DNA of 64,000 nt, taken from Topomyia yanbarensis (Eukaryota > Arthropoda > Insecta > Diptera > Culicidae). The position numbers and the translations under genes were made by a program. The notes beneath the pieces are model-generated. The model saw only the letters and a program-made list of their open reading frames with translations, searched no databases and had not been told where the DNA came from. This document shows positions 23,348 through 33,973 of this stretch, in pieces (the stretch's first letter is position 1; every line of letters begins with the position of its first letter). Location of the stretch: assembly GCF_030247195.1 (NCBI RefSeq), contig NC_080672.1:62712549-62776548 (forward strand), in the 5' to 3' direction.

Positions 23348-25942
23348 ATTATGACTCTCAGAATTGCTTTCCAATAAGACCACACTTCAGCCATGAAACC
23401 ACTTTGCGCATTTTTGGCATCTGTTTCTACAGTGTATGGCTAGTACGGTCCGTCAGATACTGATGAGACTAAATCGAAACGCGAAGTCATGCCTTACTAT
23501 GAGAAAAAAAATTTCGCTGCACAGATGTGTATTGCACACGAAATGTTACCATTCAAAACTTGAAAGCTTCTATATGGTGTCCAATTTAGGCTAGAGTATC
23601 AGTAACAGTTAAATGCACCTGCCATCAGTAGCAAGTGAATGTTTAAGGATCGCTAGAAAAGTGACGAAGAATGCAGTAGAACCGCGTTGCATAATTTACA
23701 ACCGGAATCACCGGAACTGCACGCCCCCCCCCCCCTCCAGAAGCCAATTGTAGCGCATGAACCAGTCCCTCGTTAAGCAATTGCTCGAATTAGCCTGTTT
23801 ATACGTAGAGCCATTCCCGGTGGTCGTAAACCATTAAGCACCATGTTTTATGGCTCAATTCTGCAACGCCCCAACGAGTTCATTAATGCGAACCGACTTC
23901 CTTCAAACTTTTCTTTCACCCTAAATCGAATTTGACTGCGGATTTCAAGCAAATGGCACGATTTACGTCTCCGGTAGACATTATCTGTTTCTTTGCGTAC
24001 CAGTTTAATTCGAACCTCATAAGGTAGTCAGTCTTCTGAGAAAAAACGTGAGCATGCTATCGGTGAATATATAACTAGTTTTAATCATCGCTGCTATCGG
24101 ACTTCTTGGAATAAATGTAGGATGTTTTCCGCTGCTTTTTTTTTTCATCAGCCATCCGGCTTAAAGCTATTCGCCCTGCTTAATGGCTCACTCATCACGG
24201 CTCGGAAAAGTACTTAATTTCACCAAGGCATTCACTCGAGCAGGTGAAGAAAAATTGCGCTCATTTGTTATAAATACGCGAGCACGAACGGTGGCGTGGA
24301 AAGGCACACCCCGATACGTTGAAAGGCATTAAAACTGGGTTAATCCTGTGGGCGAGATTTGCGAAATGGGTGCTATTCATCAGAGGTTCATTATTTGGCG
24401 GGATTCTTTTATTTGCTGGTAATTCGATGGCGAAAGCGTGTCGCTGGGGATCATGCGTGCCGAAATTGCGATATTTAAAGTGATGTGTTTGAATCGTTGC
24501 TAAATTATTCAAATTGATTTGGGAATTTAATCAAATTGCTATTTCCACATTCAGAACTGATGCGGTTTCACCATAGCTATGCATTATTTGAATTTTGGAG
24601 CTATTCATCGAAAGTTTTTTTTTAATTGAGCTATGTGGGTTGCTTTATATTTGCATAATCGATCAAAAAATGCGAAGCAAGAAAAATGCATCCCCATTCC
24701 TCAAAACAATATGTGACTAAATTGATTCCATACATATAAATACACACGATTGAGCTATTTGCATCAATTTTACATTCCATCCCATTACGTAAGGAATTTG
24801 CAGCGCGGCTTCAGTGCACATATTTTCTTCTCAGCTGTGCAAGCTTTACGGTTGTGTATGTATAAGTATGCTTCTTACCCCATCGTTGGTCCCCTGCTGC
24901 ACTTCGTCGATGGTTGATAGGTACCTCCGACAAAGCAATTTGAATAACTTTCGCTCGTCAAGTACCTCGCCCGAAGGCAGCAAGCGAAGAATTTTTCAAT
25001 ATTTCCAACAAATCTATTTTACCGCACACATGCAACGTGGAATCTGGTGAACTCAATCGCTTTTCAGAACGGCAACGACGACGATACCATCTCCAGAAAT
25101 GCTCATGCTGCTTTGGGGGTTCGTCCCGTTTGATGTCACACTGGCTGGCACTGCTGTGTCGCTGCGCTGTCGGTCGTCGGATCTTGCTCCGATGCAGCGC
25201 AGATATAAATCAGTTTCCGTTTTCATACACCACCTCCACCACCATTGCGCTGCAGATAGCAGTTTGGGATTCAAATTCACAATATCAATTTCCGATGGCG
25301 AAATTAAATATTTACTCTTTTTGATAAACGTTTTCTTTGTTGAGCAGATTTACATTCGAGTCGTGTAAGGAATCTTTGTCTAGTTCCTGGGGATTTGAAT
25401 TTCAAAAAAAAATAACTAAAAGTTTTGAAAAGTGAATACAAGAAAAACTAATCTCTGGCATTATTTTCCGGTAGCCCCCGGCGCCCGCCTTTCATCTTTC
25501 CTTTGATGATTTTCCGTTTTAAGCTTAGAATGACTTCCGAAACAGACAAAATATATCAGCAAAATTATCAGAACCAGTTATGTATCATCATTAAGCCTTT
25601 TGTGTTGTTAGCATTGGGAAACGAAACGAAGCAAATTTCTTTCCTTTCATATCGCGTTTGGTGTCCCCGTTTCGGTAGGAGTATAACTTGCAAAACTTGA
25701 TCTTCTGATTATTCCTTGGCAGTTTATTCAATCCACTACGGGGCGAAGGGGTTTCCTTTGTTCGGTTCGAAAATGATGCCCCTGGGAGGCAGTTTCAAAC
25801 AAAGGGCATTTCTTTCTCGGTGAATCGATTCAGTCGTAGCTACTCACTGGCACAGACAACGGCTTTCCATGTTCTATCGAATAAGACATTATTATAGTGC
25901 GTGTTGAAGTTGACGAAGTGTCTCAGGAGGCTTAACAAAAAG
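23076..25942. other. mostly non-repetitive spacer or intron; contains (TC)n and C-run
   Basis: A (TC)n microsatellite lies at about 23309-23345 and a run of 13 C at about 23726-23738. Moderately GC-rich stretches at 23690-24510 and 24900-25260 carry no stop-free frames that look like a known protein. I see no splice-bounded exon that I can support. Confidence 0.4.
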
Positions 25943-25965
25943 TTTTTTTTTTTTATATATATATT

Positions 25966-26014
25966 TCGTTTATTTGACACGGCTCATAGCGGTAGCTAAA
26001 CGGAGCCGTGAATC
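25966..26014 (-). promoter_or_regulatory. 3' terminal hairpin and tail signal of the ORF1-only LINE
   Basis: On the minus strand CACGGCTC and GAGCCGTG form a perfect 8-bp stem with a 17-nt loop (26011-25979), followed directly by TCAAATAAACGAA and the tail. The LINE at 1-4856 ends with GGCACCGCCAAGCTAACGC and then the same TCAAATAAACGAA (4827-4839). A shared terminal sequence is expected if the ORF1-only element uses the reverse transcriptase of that LINE family. Confidence 0.6.
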
Positions 26015-26059
26015 TTTTATATGTTAACAATATGTGAAAATTAAAAATAAAAGGAAATA

Positions 26060-27040
26060 TTATTGATTACCCGTTGGATCTCGTGCGCGCAACTTTTTAT
26101 TGCGAGCGGAGACCTTCTTTCGCGGCTCGCCTACTGCGTCATGGGGATCATTTAATTCTCTTCTATCGTTGTCTTGGTGCTCAGATGTTCTTTCCTGCTT
26201 ATTACCCTTACGGGTGACCAGTGTAAATCCGTCGTCATTATTTTTATCTTCTTCGCCGATATTGCTTACAGTGGTATTTGGGGCGCTGGATGCTGCTTTT
26301 GCAGTTGTCAATATGGACTGAACAGCTGCCACAAATTTTGCAACCGTTTGTGGTTCAGGTATTGGTATTGAAAACTCTTTTTTGGGTTGGTTTTCCGTGG
26401 ATTCGTTGGGAATCGGTAGTGATGAATTCTCCTCTGTATCTTCCGCGCAAGGTTGTCCGTGGTGTGCTGCCTGATTACAATACTTGCACGTAGGAGTTTG
26501 CCCCTCGTGGGTGCATAACGTAGTTTGATTAATAGTAGCTTCATGGGTTTTAAGTTTTATAGTCAAGTGGGAGGGGATAGGTCTTTCGATCCGCATCCTC
26601 ACCACAAGAACACCGTTAGGTGTACCTGGGAAGAAATTTCTCCACGTATCAGGTGTAACGGATTCTACTTCTCCGTATCGCGACATGTATTCTGCAACTA
26701 GATTAGGAGGGGTACGTGGTGATAGGTCATGTAACTTTACATCTACATAGTCTTTTTCTATATACACGGGAATCTTAATTCCAACTTTATCACTTTCAGC
26801 CACGTGCTTCAAGTTGTTCAGCAAAACAAAACGTTCAGCTTTGGCTAACGTGTTGAATGATATGAGTACTACATTGCGAAGATGATGATACTGAAGGTAC
26901 ATTACCTCCTTGAGCCTAAGCTGCATCTTCACCTTCAGCAGGTATTCCACTTCACTAAAACTCAATCGTATTGAACAGAATTTAAAGTCAACGACCGCTG
27001 TGTTGGGTCGGAGCAGACTTTTTTCGTCAACTTTACTCAT
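26060..27040 (-). CDS. LINE ORF1 protein (RRM-like plus CCHC knuckle), 326 aa, unbroken
   Basis: ORF1 proteins bind LINE RNA and form the ribonucleoprotein that is carried to the target. I chose the ATG at 27040 ('MSKVDEKSLLRPNTAVVDF') because the frame upstream of it runs through the 5' UTR and across the element border. Residues about 90-160 look RRM-like ('VYIEKDYVDVKLHDLSPRTPPNLVAEYMSRYGEVESV' to 'GVLVVRMRIERPIPSHL'). A zinc knuckle 'CKYCNQAAHHGQPC' (CX2CX4HX4C) follows at about residue 183. The C-terminal third is polar and basic, ending 'RARDPTGNQ'. There are no stops or frameshifts, which is unusual in this window. No ORF2 follows. Confidence 0.85.
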   Translation of the reverse strand: MSKVDEKSLLRPNTAVVDFKFCSIRLSFSEVEYLLKVKMQLRLKEVMYLQYHHLRNVVLISFNTLAKAERFVLLNNLKHVAESDKVGIKIPVYIEKDYVDVKLHDLSPRTPPNLVAEYMSRYGEVESVTPDTWRNFFPGTPNGVLVVRMRIERPIPSHLTIKLKTHEATINQTTLCTHEGQTPTCKYCNQAAHHGQPCAEDTEENSSLPIPNESTENQPKKEFSIPIPEPQTVAKFVAAVQSILTTAKAASSAPNTTVSNIGEEDKNNDDGFTLVTRKGNKQERTSEHQDNDRRELNDPHDAVGEPRKKVSARNKKLRARDPTGNQ

Positions 27041-27132
27041 GACGGCACGAATAAATTGAATGTTTCCTTTGTTCTCGAGACAATGCACACTAGATCGAGA
27101 GGTTGCTAGCTGTTGTTCACTTGGTTCGATTG

Positions 27133-27168
27133 TACGTCTGACTTGGGCAGAAGTAGAAAATAGACTGA
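27133..27168 (-). promoter_or_regulatory. Inr + DPE core promoter at the 5' end of the ORF1-only LINE
   Basis: The element begins TCAGTC on the minus strand. TCAGT is the arthropod initiator, with its A (+1) at 27166. Exactly at +28 to +33 (27139-27134) stands AGACGT, a full match to the DPE consensus RGWYVT. An Inr at the first bases plus a downstream element is how Jockey/I-type LINEs carry their promoter inside the transcribed unit. Confidence 0.7.
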
Positions 27169-27444
27169 TTAACAAAAAGTTAAATAGATTCGAATGAGGA
27201 GATACGTCGAAAAAATGTTCATAGAGCAATATTCAAAACCTAAATCAATACGTTGCGTTGCATACCGGCTTGAACCTTCGTTCGAACCGGTCACAAATCT
27301 TGATAGCTCCTGGTTTACCTAGAGTTTTTCAACAGCATCAGTCTTTCTCAAGACTACCTACTTTTTCTACTCAATCAGTCATTTTCAAGACTAAAACATT
27401 TTTCAAGAACAATTCAGCCTAAAGAAATATTTAATTCTTCCAAC

Positions 27445-28332
27445 ATGCCTGGGTGCTCCCAGAAAGGCCGTGTGCCAAAAATTAAAGCTAAACGGAAAAG
27501 GGTATCTACTCCACCCGAAAATTCAATTGACTGCAGCAACTCATTCGATGTTTTATCCGAATGTGAAGCTGATGAAATTTCTAAATTTCCTCGCATTGCG
27601 CATAATGGCAATGAGAAGAAAACGCAATCACCTCCGCCTATAACAGTGATGATCTCCGACTTCAAAGCCTTTCGAACTGAGCTTTCGACGTTCCTTCCGG
27701 ACGTAAAAGTCTCTTTTCAGATTGGCCGAAGAGGAGAATGTCGAGTTACAGCGGAGGAATTGATTGGCCACAAACGACTACTCCAGTATCTTACGGAGAA
27801 GTTATATAAATTTTATTCATATGATTTCAAGACAGATAGATCATTCAAGGCTGTTTTGAAAGGGCTACCACAAGGTCAAAGTTTGGATGAAATATCCAAC
27901 AAATTGAAAAATTTACTTGGCTTTTCTCCTTCACAAGTTATTCTTATGAAGAGAAAGGCTACCGGCGATGACACGCCAGTACGCTCTGGAATTATCCAGG
28001 AGCTATATTTAATTCATTTTAACCGTAATGAGGTTAATAATTTGAAAGTATTTGAAAAAGCACGTTTTTTGTTCCACGTGCGAGTAAAGTGGGAACATTA
28101 TAGACGACATGGGGGCAGAATTCAAAATCTGACCCAGTGTCGTAGATGCCAAGGCTTTGGGCACGGCACAAAAAATTGTCATTTGGATTCCAAATGTATA
28201 ATCTGTGGTGATAAATCGAACACGAAAGATACTTGTCCGGTGAAAAAACCACAAAAAGTTTCAAATGTGCTAATTGTAGCGAAAATCATAAATCGAATTT
28301 CTGGGGTTGTCCTGTTGGAGAAAAAATTATAA
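27445..28332 (+). pseudogene. Jockey ORF1 (gag-like, zinc knuckles), frameshifted near its end
   Basis: Starts at the ATG at 27445 ('MPGCSQKGRVPKIKAKRKR'). A basic N-terminus is followed by a PRE/C2HC-type domain around 'SFKAVLKGLPQGQSLDEISNKLKNLLGF' and then knuckles: 'CRRCQGFGHGTKNC' (CX2CX4HX4C), 'CIICGDKSNTKDTC' and a third, 'CANCSENHKSNFWGC', which lies in another frame after a lesion near 28255-28260. The native C-terminus therefore ran on to about 28371 ('RSRQQKQQIKN'). It would bind element RNA. Confidence 0.88.
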
Positions 28333-28439
28333 ATTCTCGTTCTAGACAACAAAAACAACAAATAAAAAATTAAATTCTACCTCCATGTTTGAAGCTTTTC
28401 AAGCGGGTTGGGAATTTGCTAACAAAATTGTAATGAAAT

Positions 28440-31114
28440 TAAAGTTTAGCAATGACTTTAAATAATCATTTAAATTTATTAAATCGGAATGTTCTTCATA
28501 AAAGACGAGCGAAGACGAATTTTTTAACTTCTTGGGGATACATAATGTGCATATAGCCGTTGTGACCGAAACTTTTTTAAAACCAAATATTAAATTGAAG
28601 AGTAACACTAATTTTGTTATTCATCGATTTGATCGAATTGTTGGATTCGGCGGAGGAATCGCAATAGCGGTTAATCGCAGGATCAAACATTCCGTTACGC
28701 CGTCTCTTGACACCAAGGTGATCGAGAGTTTGGGTATCGAAGTTGAAGTTGATCTTGGTATCACTTTTATTGCTGCAGCCTATTTGCCTTTTCAGTGCAC
28801 TGGCGAGCAAATTAATTTCTTGAAAGGAGACTTACAAAAACTTACAACAAAATCGATCGAAATTCTTCATAATCGGTGATTTTAACGCCAAACACCGAGC
28901 CTGGAATAATGCTCAAAACAATTCCAACGGTAAACTACTTTTTAATGATTGCTCTGCTGGTTATTATTCAATTTTGGTCCCGAATGATCCTACATGCTAT
29001 ACGTCTGTAAGGAATCCATCAACAATTGATTTGGTTTTGACAGATCAAAGTCACCTTTGTAGCGAATTGATTACACATGCTAACTTTGATTCTGATCATC
29101 TTCCAGTAACTTTTTCACTTTCTCAAGAAGCTATTTCCAATCCCATTAGCTCAGTGTTCAATTATCACAAAGCGAATTGGGAAAGGTACAAAGCTTATAC
29201 TGAGAATAATTTTAATCATGACCTTGATTTACAAAATAAAGCTGACATTGATACGGCATTGCGAAACTTAAGTGATTCTATAGTTGATGTTAGAAATTTA
29301 TCTGTACCAACAACACAGATCAAATTTAATACTCCTATTATTGACGACGATCTTCAACTTCTGATTCGCTTGAAGAATGTTCGAAGACGTCAATATCAAC
29401 GTTCTCGTGATCCTGCTATGAAGTGTATCTATCAGAATCTACAAAAAGAAATTAAGCATAGATTATCACTCTTAAGAAAAGAAAATTTCGCGAAAGAAGT
29501 TGAACAAATCATGCCAAATTCGAAACCTTTCTGGAAACTTTCTAAGGTTCTTAAAAAACCTCAGAAACCAATTCCAGCCTTGAAGGAAGGTGACCACATA
29601 CTTCTTACAAACGAAGAAAAAGCTCGAAAACTTGCTCAGCAGTTTGAAAGCGTCCATAATTTTAATCTCAACGTTGTGAGTCCTATTGAAACCGAAGTCT
29701 TACAAAAATATGAAAACGTTTCAAATCAAGTATTGTCTCTAGACGATATTGTTGAAACAAACGATGATGAGATCAAATCCATCATGAAAAAGTTAAAAAA
29801 TATGAAAGCTCCAGGTGATGATGGAATTTTCAACATTCTTCTTAAAAACCTTCCCGAAATCACCATGAGATACTTGGTCAAAATATTCAACAAATGTTTT
29901 GAATTAGCATACTTCCCTGAATGATGGAAAAATGCCGAGATTATTCCTCTTTTGCAGCCAGATAGAAACCCAGCAGAAGCATCCAGCTATCGACCAATTA
30001 GTTTACTCTCTTCTGTTAGTAAATTATTTGAAAAAAATTATCCTAACTAGAATGATGTTACATATCAATGAGAATTCTATTTTGCTTCCTGAGCAGTTTG
30101 CATTTCGTATTGGACGTTCAACTACTCATCAACTTGTGAGAGTAACTAACATGATAAAGGTAAATATCTCAGAGGGCTATTCCACTGGAGTTGCTCTTCT
30201 AGACATCGAAAAAGCTTTCGACAGTGTTTGGCACAAAGGTTTAATTGCCAAAATGTGGGATTTCAATTTTCCAATTTGCATAATAAAGATAATTAAAAAT
30301 TATCTTACTAACCGTACCCTACAGGTTTCTTATCAGAATTGTAAATCTAATAAGCTACCCGTTAAAGCAGGCGTCCCTCAAGGATCAAGTGTCGCACCAA
30401 TACTATACAATATTTTTACCTCTGATCTTCCAAATCTACCTACAGGCTGTATAAAGTCACTTTTCTGTGATGATACTAGCATCTCAGCCACTGGGAGGAG
30501 ACTTCGTATTATCTGCAGTCGACTGCAACGAAGCTTGAATATTTTCAATGATTACCTGAAAAATGGAAAATTTCCACTAATGCGGCACAAAAACACAATT
30601 GATTGTGTTTCCGCATAAGCCAAGAGCTTCTTCTCTTAAACCAAATAATAACCATATTATTAAATTTAATGGTTTGAATTTAACGTGGTCAGATCAAGTT
30701 AAATACTTGGGTTTGATTTACGATAAAAAACTCATTTTTAAGGATCACATTGAAGGAATCCAAACAAAATGCAACAAATATATAAAATGTTTATACCCTC
30801 TTATAAATAGGAATTCTAGGCTCTGCCTAAAGAACAAACTATTAATTTATAAACAAATATTTAGACCGGCAATGCTATATGCAGTTCCAATCTGGGCAAG
30901 TTGTTGTGCTACTAGGAAGAAAACGCTTCAAAGAATTCAGAATAAAATTCTGAAAATGATTTTGAAGCGTCCTCCCTGGTTTAGCACAAATGAGTTGCAC
31001 AGACTCGCAAACATAGAAACATTAGAAATTATGACGAACAGTATTATAAGCAACTTCCGACAAAAATCGTTGCAATCTTCAATTGCAACGATTAGCTCTC
31101 TTTATAGTTTATAA
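28440..31114 (+). pseudogene. Jockey ORF2: AP-type endonuclease and reverse transcriptase, several lesions
   Basis: Endonuclease motifs are 'VVTETFLKP' (about 28560), 'GDFNAKHRAWN' (about 28875, after a frame change) and 'SDHLPV' (about 29095). RT motifs are 'APGDDGI' (about 29810), 'SYRPISLLSSVSKLFEKIILTR' (about 29985-30050, across frame changes), 'AFRIGRSTTHQL' (about 30100), 'LLDIEKAFDSVWHKGL' (about 30200), 'GVPQGSSVAPILYN' (about 30370) and the catalytic box as 'FCDD' (30462-30473; Ala replaced by Cys in the usual FADD). A stop at about 29922 and at least three frameshifts (about 28870, 29950-30020, 30590) make it non-functional. Confidence 0.9.
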
Positions 31115-31350
31115 GTTAGTTGATAAGATTTGTTTAGCTCCTTATTCAGAAGACAAGTAGGTTTAAAACATCCTACTGAAAAAAAATACTTTACTGCGAA
31201 AGCATATTATAACTTAATAATAATTAACTGAATCATGTAAACAATAGGGATGAAAAGTCAACACTAGTGGCTGAACACCCAATATACTAAATTAGAAATG
31301 TAATGCAAACAAAACAATATAATCAAATAGAAAATAATATATAAAAAAGC

Positions 31351-31805
31351 CTATTAGAACACTATAGTATTAGCAGAAATACACAGAAATACTTTTATTG
31401 TGTTTATTTCTTGTAAGTTTCTTTAAAAATCAAAAATTGGAATTTTTGCTTATCTGATTCTATCGAAGCTTTTGCTATTTCCGAAAAAAGCTCATCAAAC
31501 CGAATTTCAAGTGTTCTCTTGGTTTGTCATAGACGAACTTTATCACAATAAGACAATGATCTTATGTATACCCCAATAGATCGTTGATGATCAGAGTCCG
31601 AAAAATCAAATCTGAAAAAGATAGTTTTACTAATAAGTATGTGTGTCACTTATAAGTGAATGAATCCATCTAGCAGAACGTAGAACGCTTGCAAATCTTC
31701 TCTTTCGAAATAAAATAACACTGAAGGTTGCAATGATGTGCGCAAGGATTTTTTGGAAACACCCATATCAAGAAATAATCCTATCGCATAAAATACTCTT
31801 ATTTA
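31351..31805. other. AT-rich spacer
   Basis: Short region between the Jockey element and the pogo-like element. I see no gene or clear repeat in it. Confidence 0.4.
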
Positions 31806-31921
31806 GAGGAGACCGGGGCTGGTTGGCCGAGTTTTACTTTCGGAATTTCTGTACTCATTCTGGTTAGACTTTTCAAAAACGGTTTGCGCTGTCGTTAAGA
31901 TACACCCCTTGAGCACATAGG

Positions 31922-32932
31922 GGCCATGCACTAATTACGTAAGGCTTTTTTAGAACTTTTCAACCTCCCCCTCCCCCCCCTGATAAGAGTTCGTAAGATT
32001 TTGGTGAACTCCCCCTCCCCCTACGTAAGATCTTATCATGATTTTCGTAATTAAAAAAGCATATTGTTAATTCATTATATAGAAATATAGCAAAAACGAT
32101 ACTTAAAGAATTGTTATAAGAATATTAATGACAAAATTGAACTGTAATCATCAGCAGTAATTTTATTAGCATCTTAATTTTGCCCAGTAGAAATTTCAGA
32201 ATAACTGCTGGGAGATATTCAGAAACTACGATTTGGTCCTTATAGTCTGCTTCGCTATGTTCGGAAATAGTTCCTTGTGATGTAAAACCTCTTCTGGTGG
32301 GAATTAATTCTGAGTTCCAACTGTGACGCTTATCGCGCGCGTAGCTCCGAAGAAAATTCGTAGATCTACGAATTTTATTGAAGTCAAATACAGTTCACAC
32401 ACTGAAAATATTCGGTCTACAAGATCATTGATAATCACATGACAGAACATATTCCGGCTACCTTGCGGAAGCGAAAATTTGAAAAAAGGATGTTAGCCTA
32501 ATAACACGGTATCAACACTTCCTATCTTGTAAAGCATATGGTGACTCCAGTTCCTGAACTGAACAATGTACCATCAAGAAATTGTTGTAACTGCTTCAAC
32601 ACCATCGACAATTAAGTCGCTCCTCACGCTGCCAGCAATCAATAATATTCCATTACTAATTTTGGAATCATATCCTAATCCGTCCTTCCTTGACCATGAT
32701 GTACAATATATGCTGTTTTTGTGTAATATACATGTTCATGGCCGAATTATGAATTAGTACCCTTTTCTTATGAAAATAATATTTTCCTTGTTGATTTCAT
32801 TTTTTATACTTGTTTTATTCAATATATTACGTAAGAAAGGACAAACCCTCCCTCCCCCTTAGATAAGAATTTGTAAGATATTTTGAAACTCCCCCTCCCC
32901 CCCATATTCCCTTACGTAATTAGTGTATGGCC
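31922..32932. mobile_element. TIR element nested in the pogo-like transposon
   Basis: GGCCATGCACTAATTACGTAAGG at the left and its inverse with one difference (ATACAC for ATGCAC) at the right give 23-bp inverted ends. Just inside, C-rich tracts ('CCCCCTCCCCCC') and 'TACGTAAGA' motifs recur in inverse order at both ends. The interior is AT-rich without a transposase. I found no convincing target duplication. Confidence 0.7.
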
Positions 32933-33046
32933 TCATATGTAATTTTTTCATTAACGAAGAAAAATTAGGGAAAAAGATATTAGCAAACTAATTTTGGCCG
33001 AGTTTGGTAAAATAAGTGAAGCACGTCAAATGTGGAAACTTTTAAT

Positions 33047-33376
33047 TTAAAAAATCGTTTTTTCGTATATAGGTAAGGAAAATAAAATCCACTCTTCACT
33101 TTTCAGTCTTTTTAACCTTTTTTTGGGCTTACCTTTGGCAGCTATAGTGAACTTTTTACCAGCACTCGCTGATTTTTTTTCCTCCGCCAGCGTACGCTTA
33201 CGTTTGATTTCATTTTCCTGCTCCTCCAATACTGCTTTTATTGTGGAATCGGTCAAAATTTGAGCCGATTGGCGTTCACGAACTTGCCACTTCTTCGGAT
33301 CAGATCGTGCACTCGCCTTGGAAATAGGTCTGACGTCTTCAGAGAGGCTTACATCTGCAGCAGATTCTATGCTAAT
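33047..33376 (-). pseudogene. C-terminal fragment of a pogo/Tigger-like transposase
   Basis: The minus strand reads 'SLSEDVRPISKASARSDPKKWQVRERQSAQILTDSTIKAVLEEQENEIKRKRT' and then a Lys-rich end 'AAKGKPKKRLKRLKSEEW', stopping at 33047. The 'R(K)xxS(xx)ILTDSTIK...LEEQ' pattern with a basic tail resembles the C-terminal region of pogo/Tigger transposases. The DDE catalytic core and DNA-binding part are missing upstream. The family call rests mainly on the TA-flanked ends of the element. Confidence 0.5.
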
Positions 33377-33389
33377 GGACGAGTTTTGT

Positions 33390-33790
33390 TAGGGGTTGGG
33401 TCGATCTGTGACAATATTCAGCTGCATTCATTTTCAATATACAGTGACGCAGCTGAAAATGTCAAACGAACAAACCGCCCATTCATCCATGCAGATTTTC
33501 ATTCGGCTCCGATTATTACACGAAGCGACCTTGCAGAAACGAATCAAACGCATCAAAGTAGGCCCTGGCACAATGTAAGCGATTATGATTGTTGTTTCAT
33601 ATGCTTTATCGACATTTGAAAACATTTTCCTAGATAATTAGTGTAATGAATCTATTGTACGATATTCAACTGAATGAATAAGATGGATAGTTGAATGAAT
33701 ATGTTTTCTATTCACCGCGAGGCGCAACAGGTTCATTTTCAGCCGTCAACAAAGAGCTTCGATTATTTTTAACTCTGCTCACCAGTGCCG
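33390..33790. repeat. dispersed ~400-bp repeat, inverted relative to the copy at 41570
   Basis: 'AAACGCATCAAAGTAGGCCC' at about 33547 and neighbouring blocks match, in inverse, the segment at about 41755-41785. The 'CAGGTTCATTTTCAGCCG' end at about 33728 matches 41590. It sits inside the pogo-like element and probably is a MITE. Open frames of about 100 codons crossing it are chance. Confidence 0.6.
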
Positions 33791-33973
33791 AAAAAAGAAC
33801 AAACGTGCTCCTGTACAAACGATACCACCCAAATACCTGAAATTACGTCGGTACATTGGTGACCTAATACCCCACCAAAATCACTATAGATGTCGCTACT
33901 GCGCATAGTAGCCTTTTCATAAAAGGCACTCGGCCAAGCTGCCCCTTCGGCTAACCAGCCCCGGTCACCCCTA

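Larger units (their letters stand above)
25943..27168 (-). mobile_element. ORF1-only (HAL1-like) non-LTR retrotransposon with 13-bp TSD
   Basis: A 1.2-kb retrotransposed unit on the minus strand. It consists of a 128-bp 5' UTR (27168-27041), one ORF1 (27040-26060), and a short 3' UTR with a hairpin and an A-rich tail (25970-25943). It is flanked by TTAACAAAAAGTT at 25932-25944 and 27169-27181, an exact 13-bp duplication, so both ends are present and ORF2 is absent by structure, not by window truncation. Mammalian HAL1 elements have the same design (ORF1 kept, ORF2 lost, mobilised in trans). Confidence 0.88.
27182..31350 (+). mobile_element. near full-length Jockey-clade LINE, inactivated
   Basis: Contains a 5' UTR with two copies of 'TCAGTC(T/A)TT(C/T)TCAAGACTA' (about 27340 and 27377), ORF1 (27445), ORF2 with endonuclease and RT but no RNase H, and an AT-rich 3' end near 31350. 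This is the standard Jockey layout. It lies tail-to-tail opposite to the ORF1-only element, with only about 0.2-0.3 kb between the ORF1-only element's 5' border and the Jockey ORF1. The exact ends and target duplication were not determined. Confidence 0.85.
31806..33971 (-). mobile_element. pogo/Tigger-like DNA transposon with TA target duplication, internally deleted
   Basis: Termini pair over about 26 bp: left GAGGAGACCGGGGCTGGTT, then GGCCGA; right, inverted, GGGGTGACCGGGGCTGGTT, then AGCCGA. TA stands immediately outside both ends (31804-31805 and 33972-33973), as in Tc1/mariner/pogo elements. Inside lie a C-terminal transposase fragment on the minus strand and at least two other inserted repeats, so little of the original gene remains. 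Confidence 0.75.
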
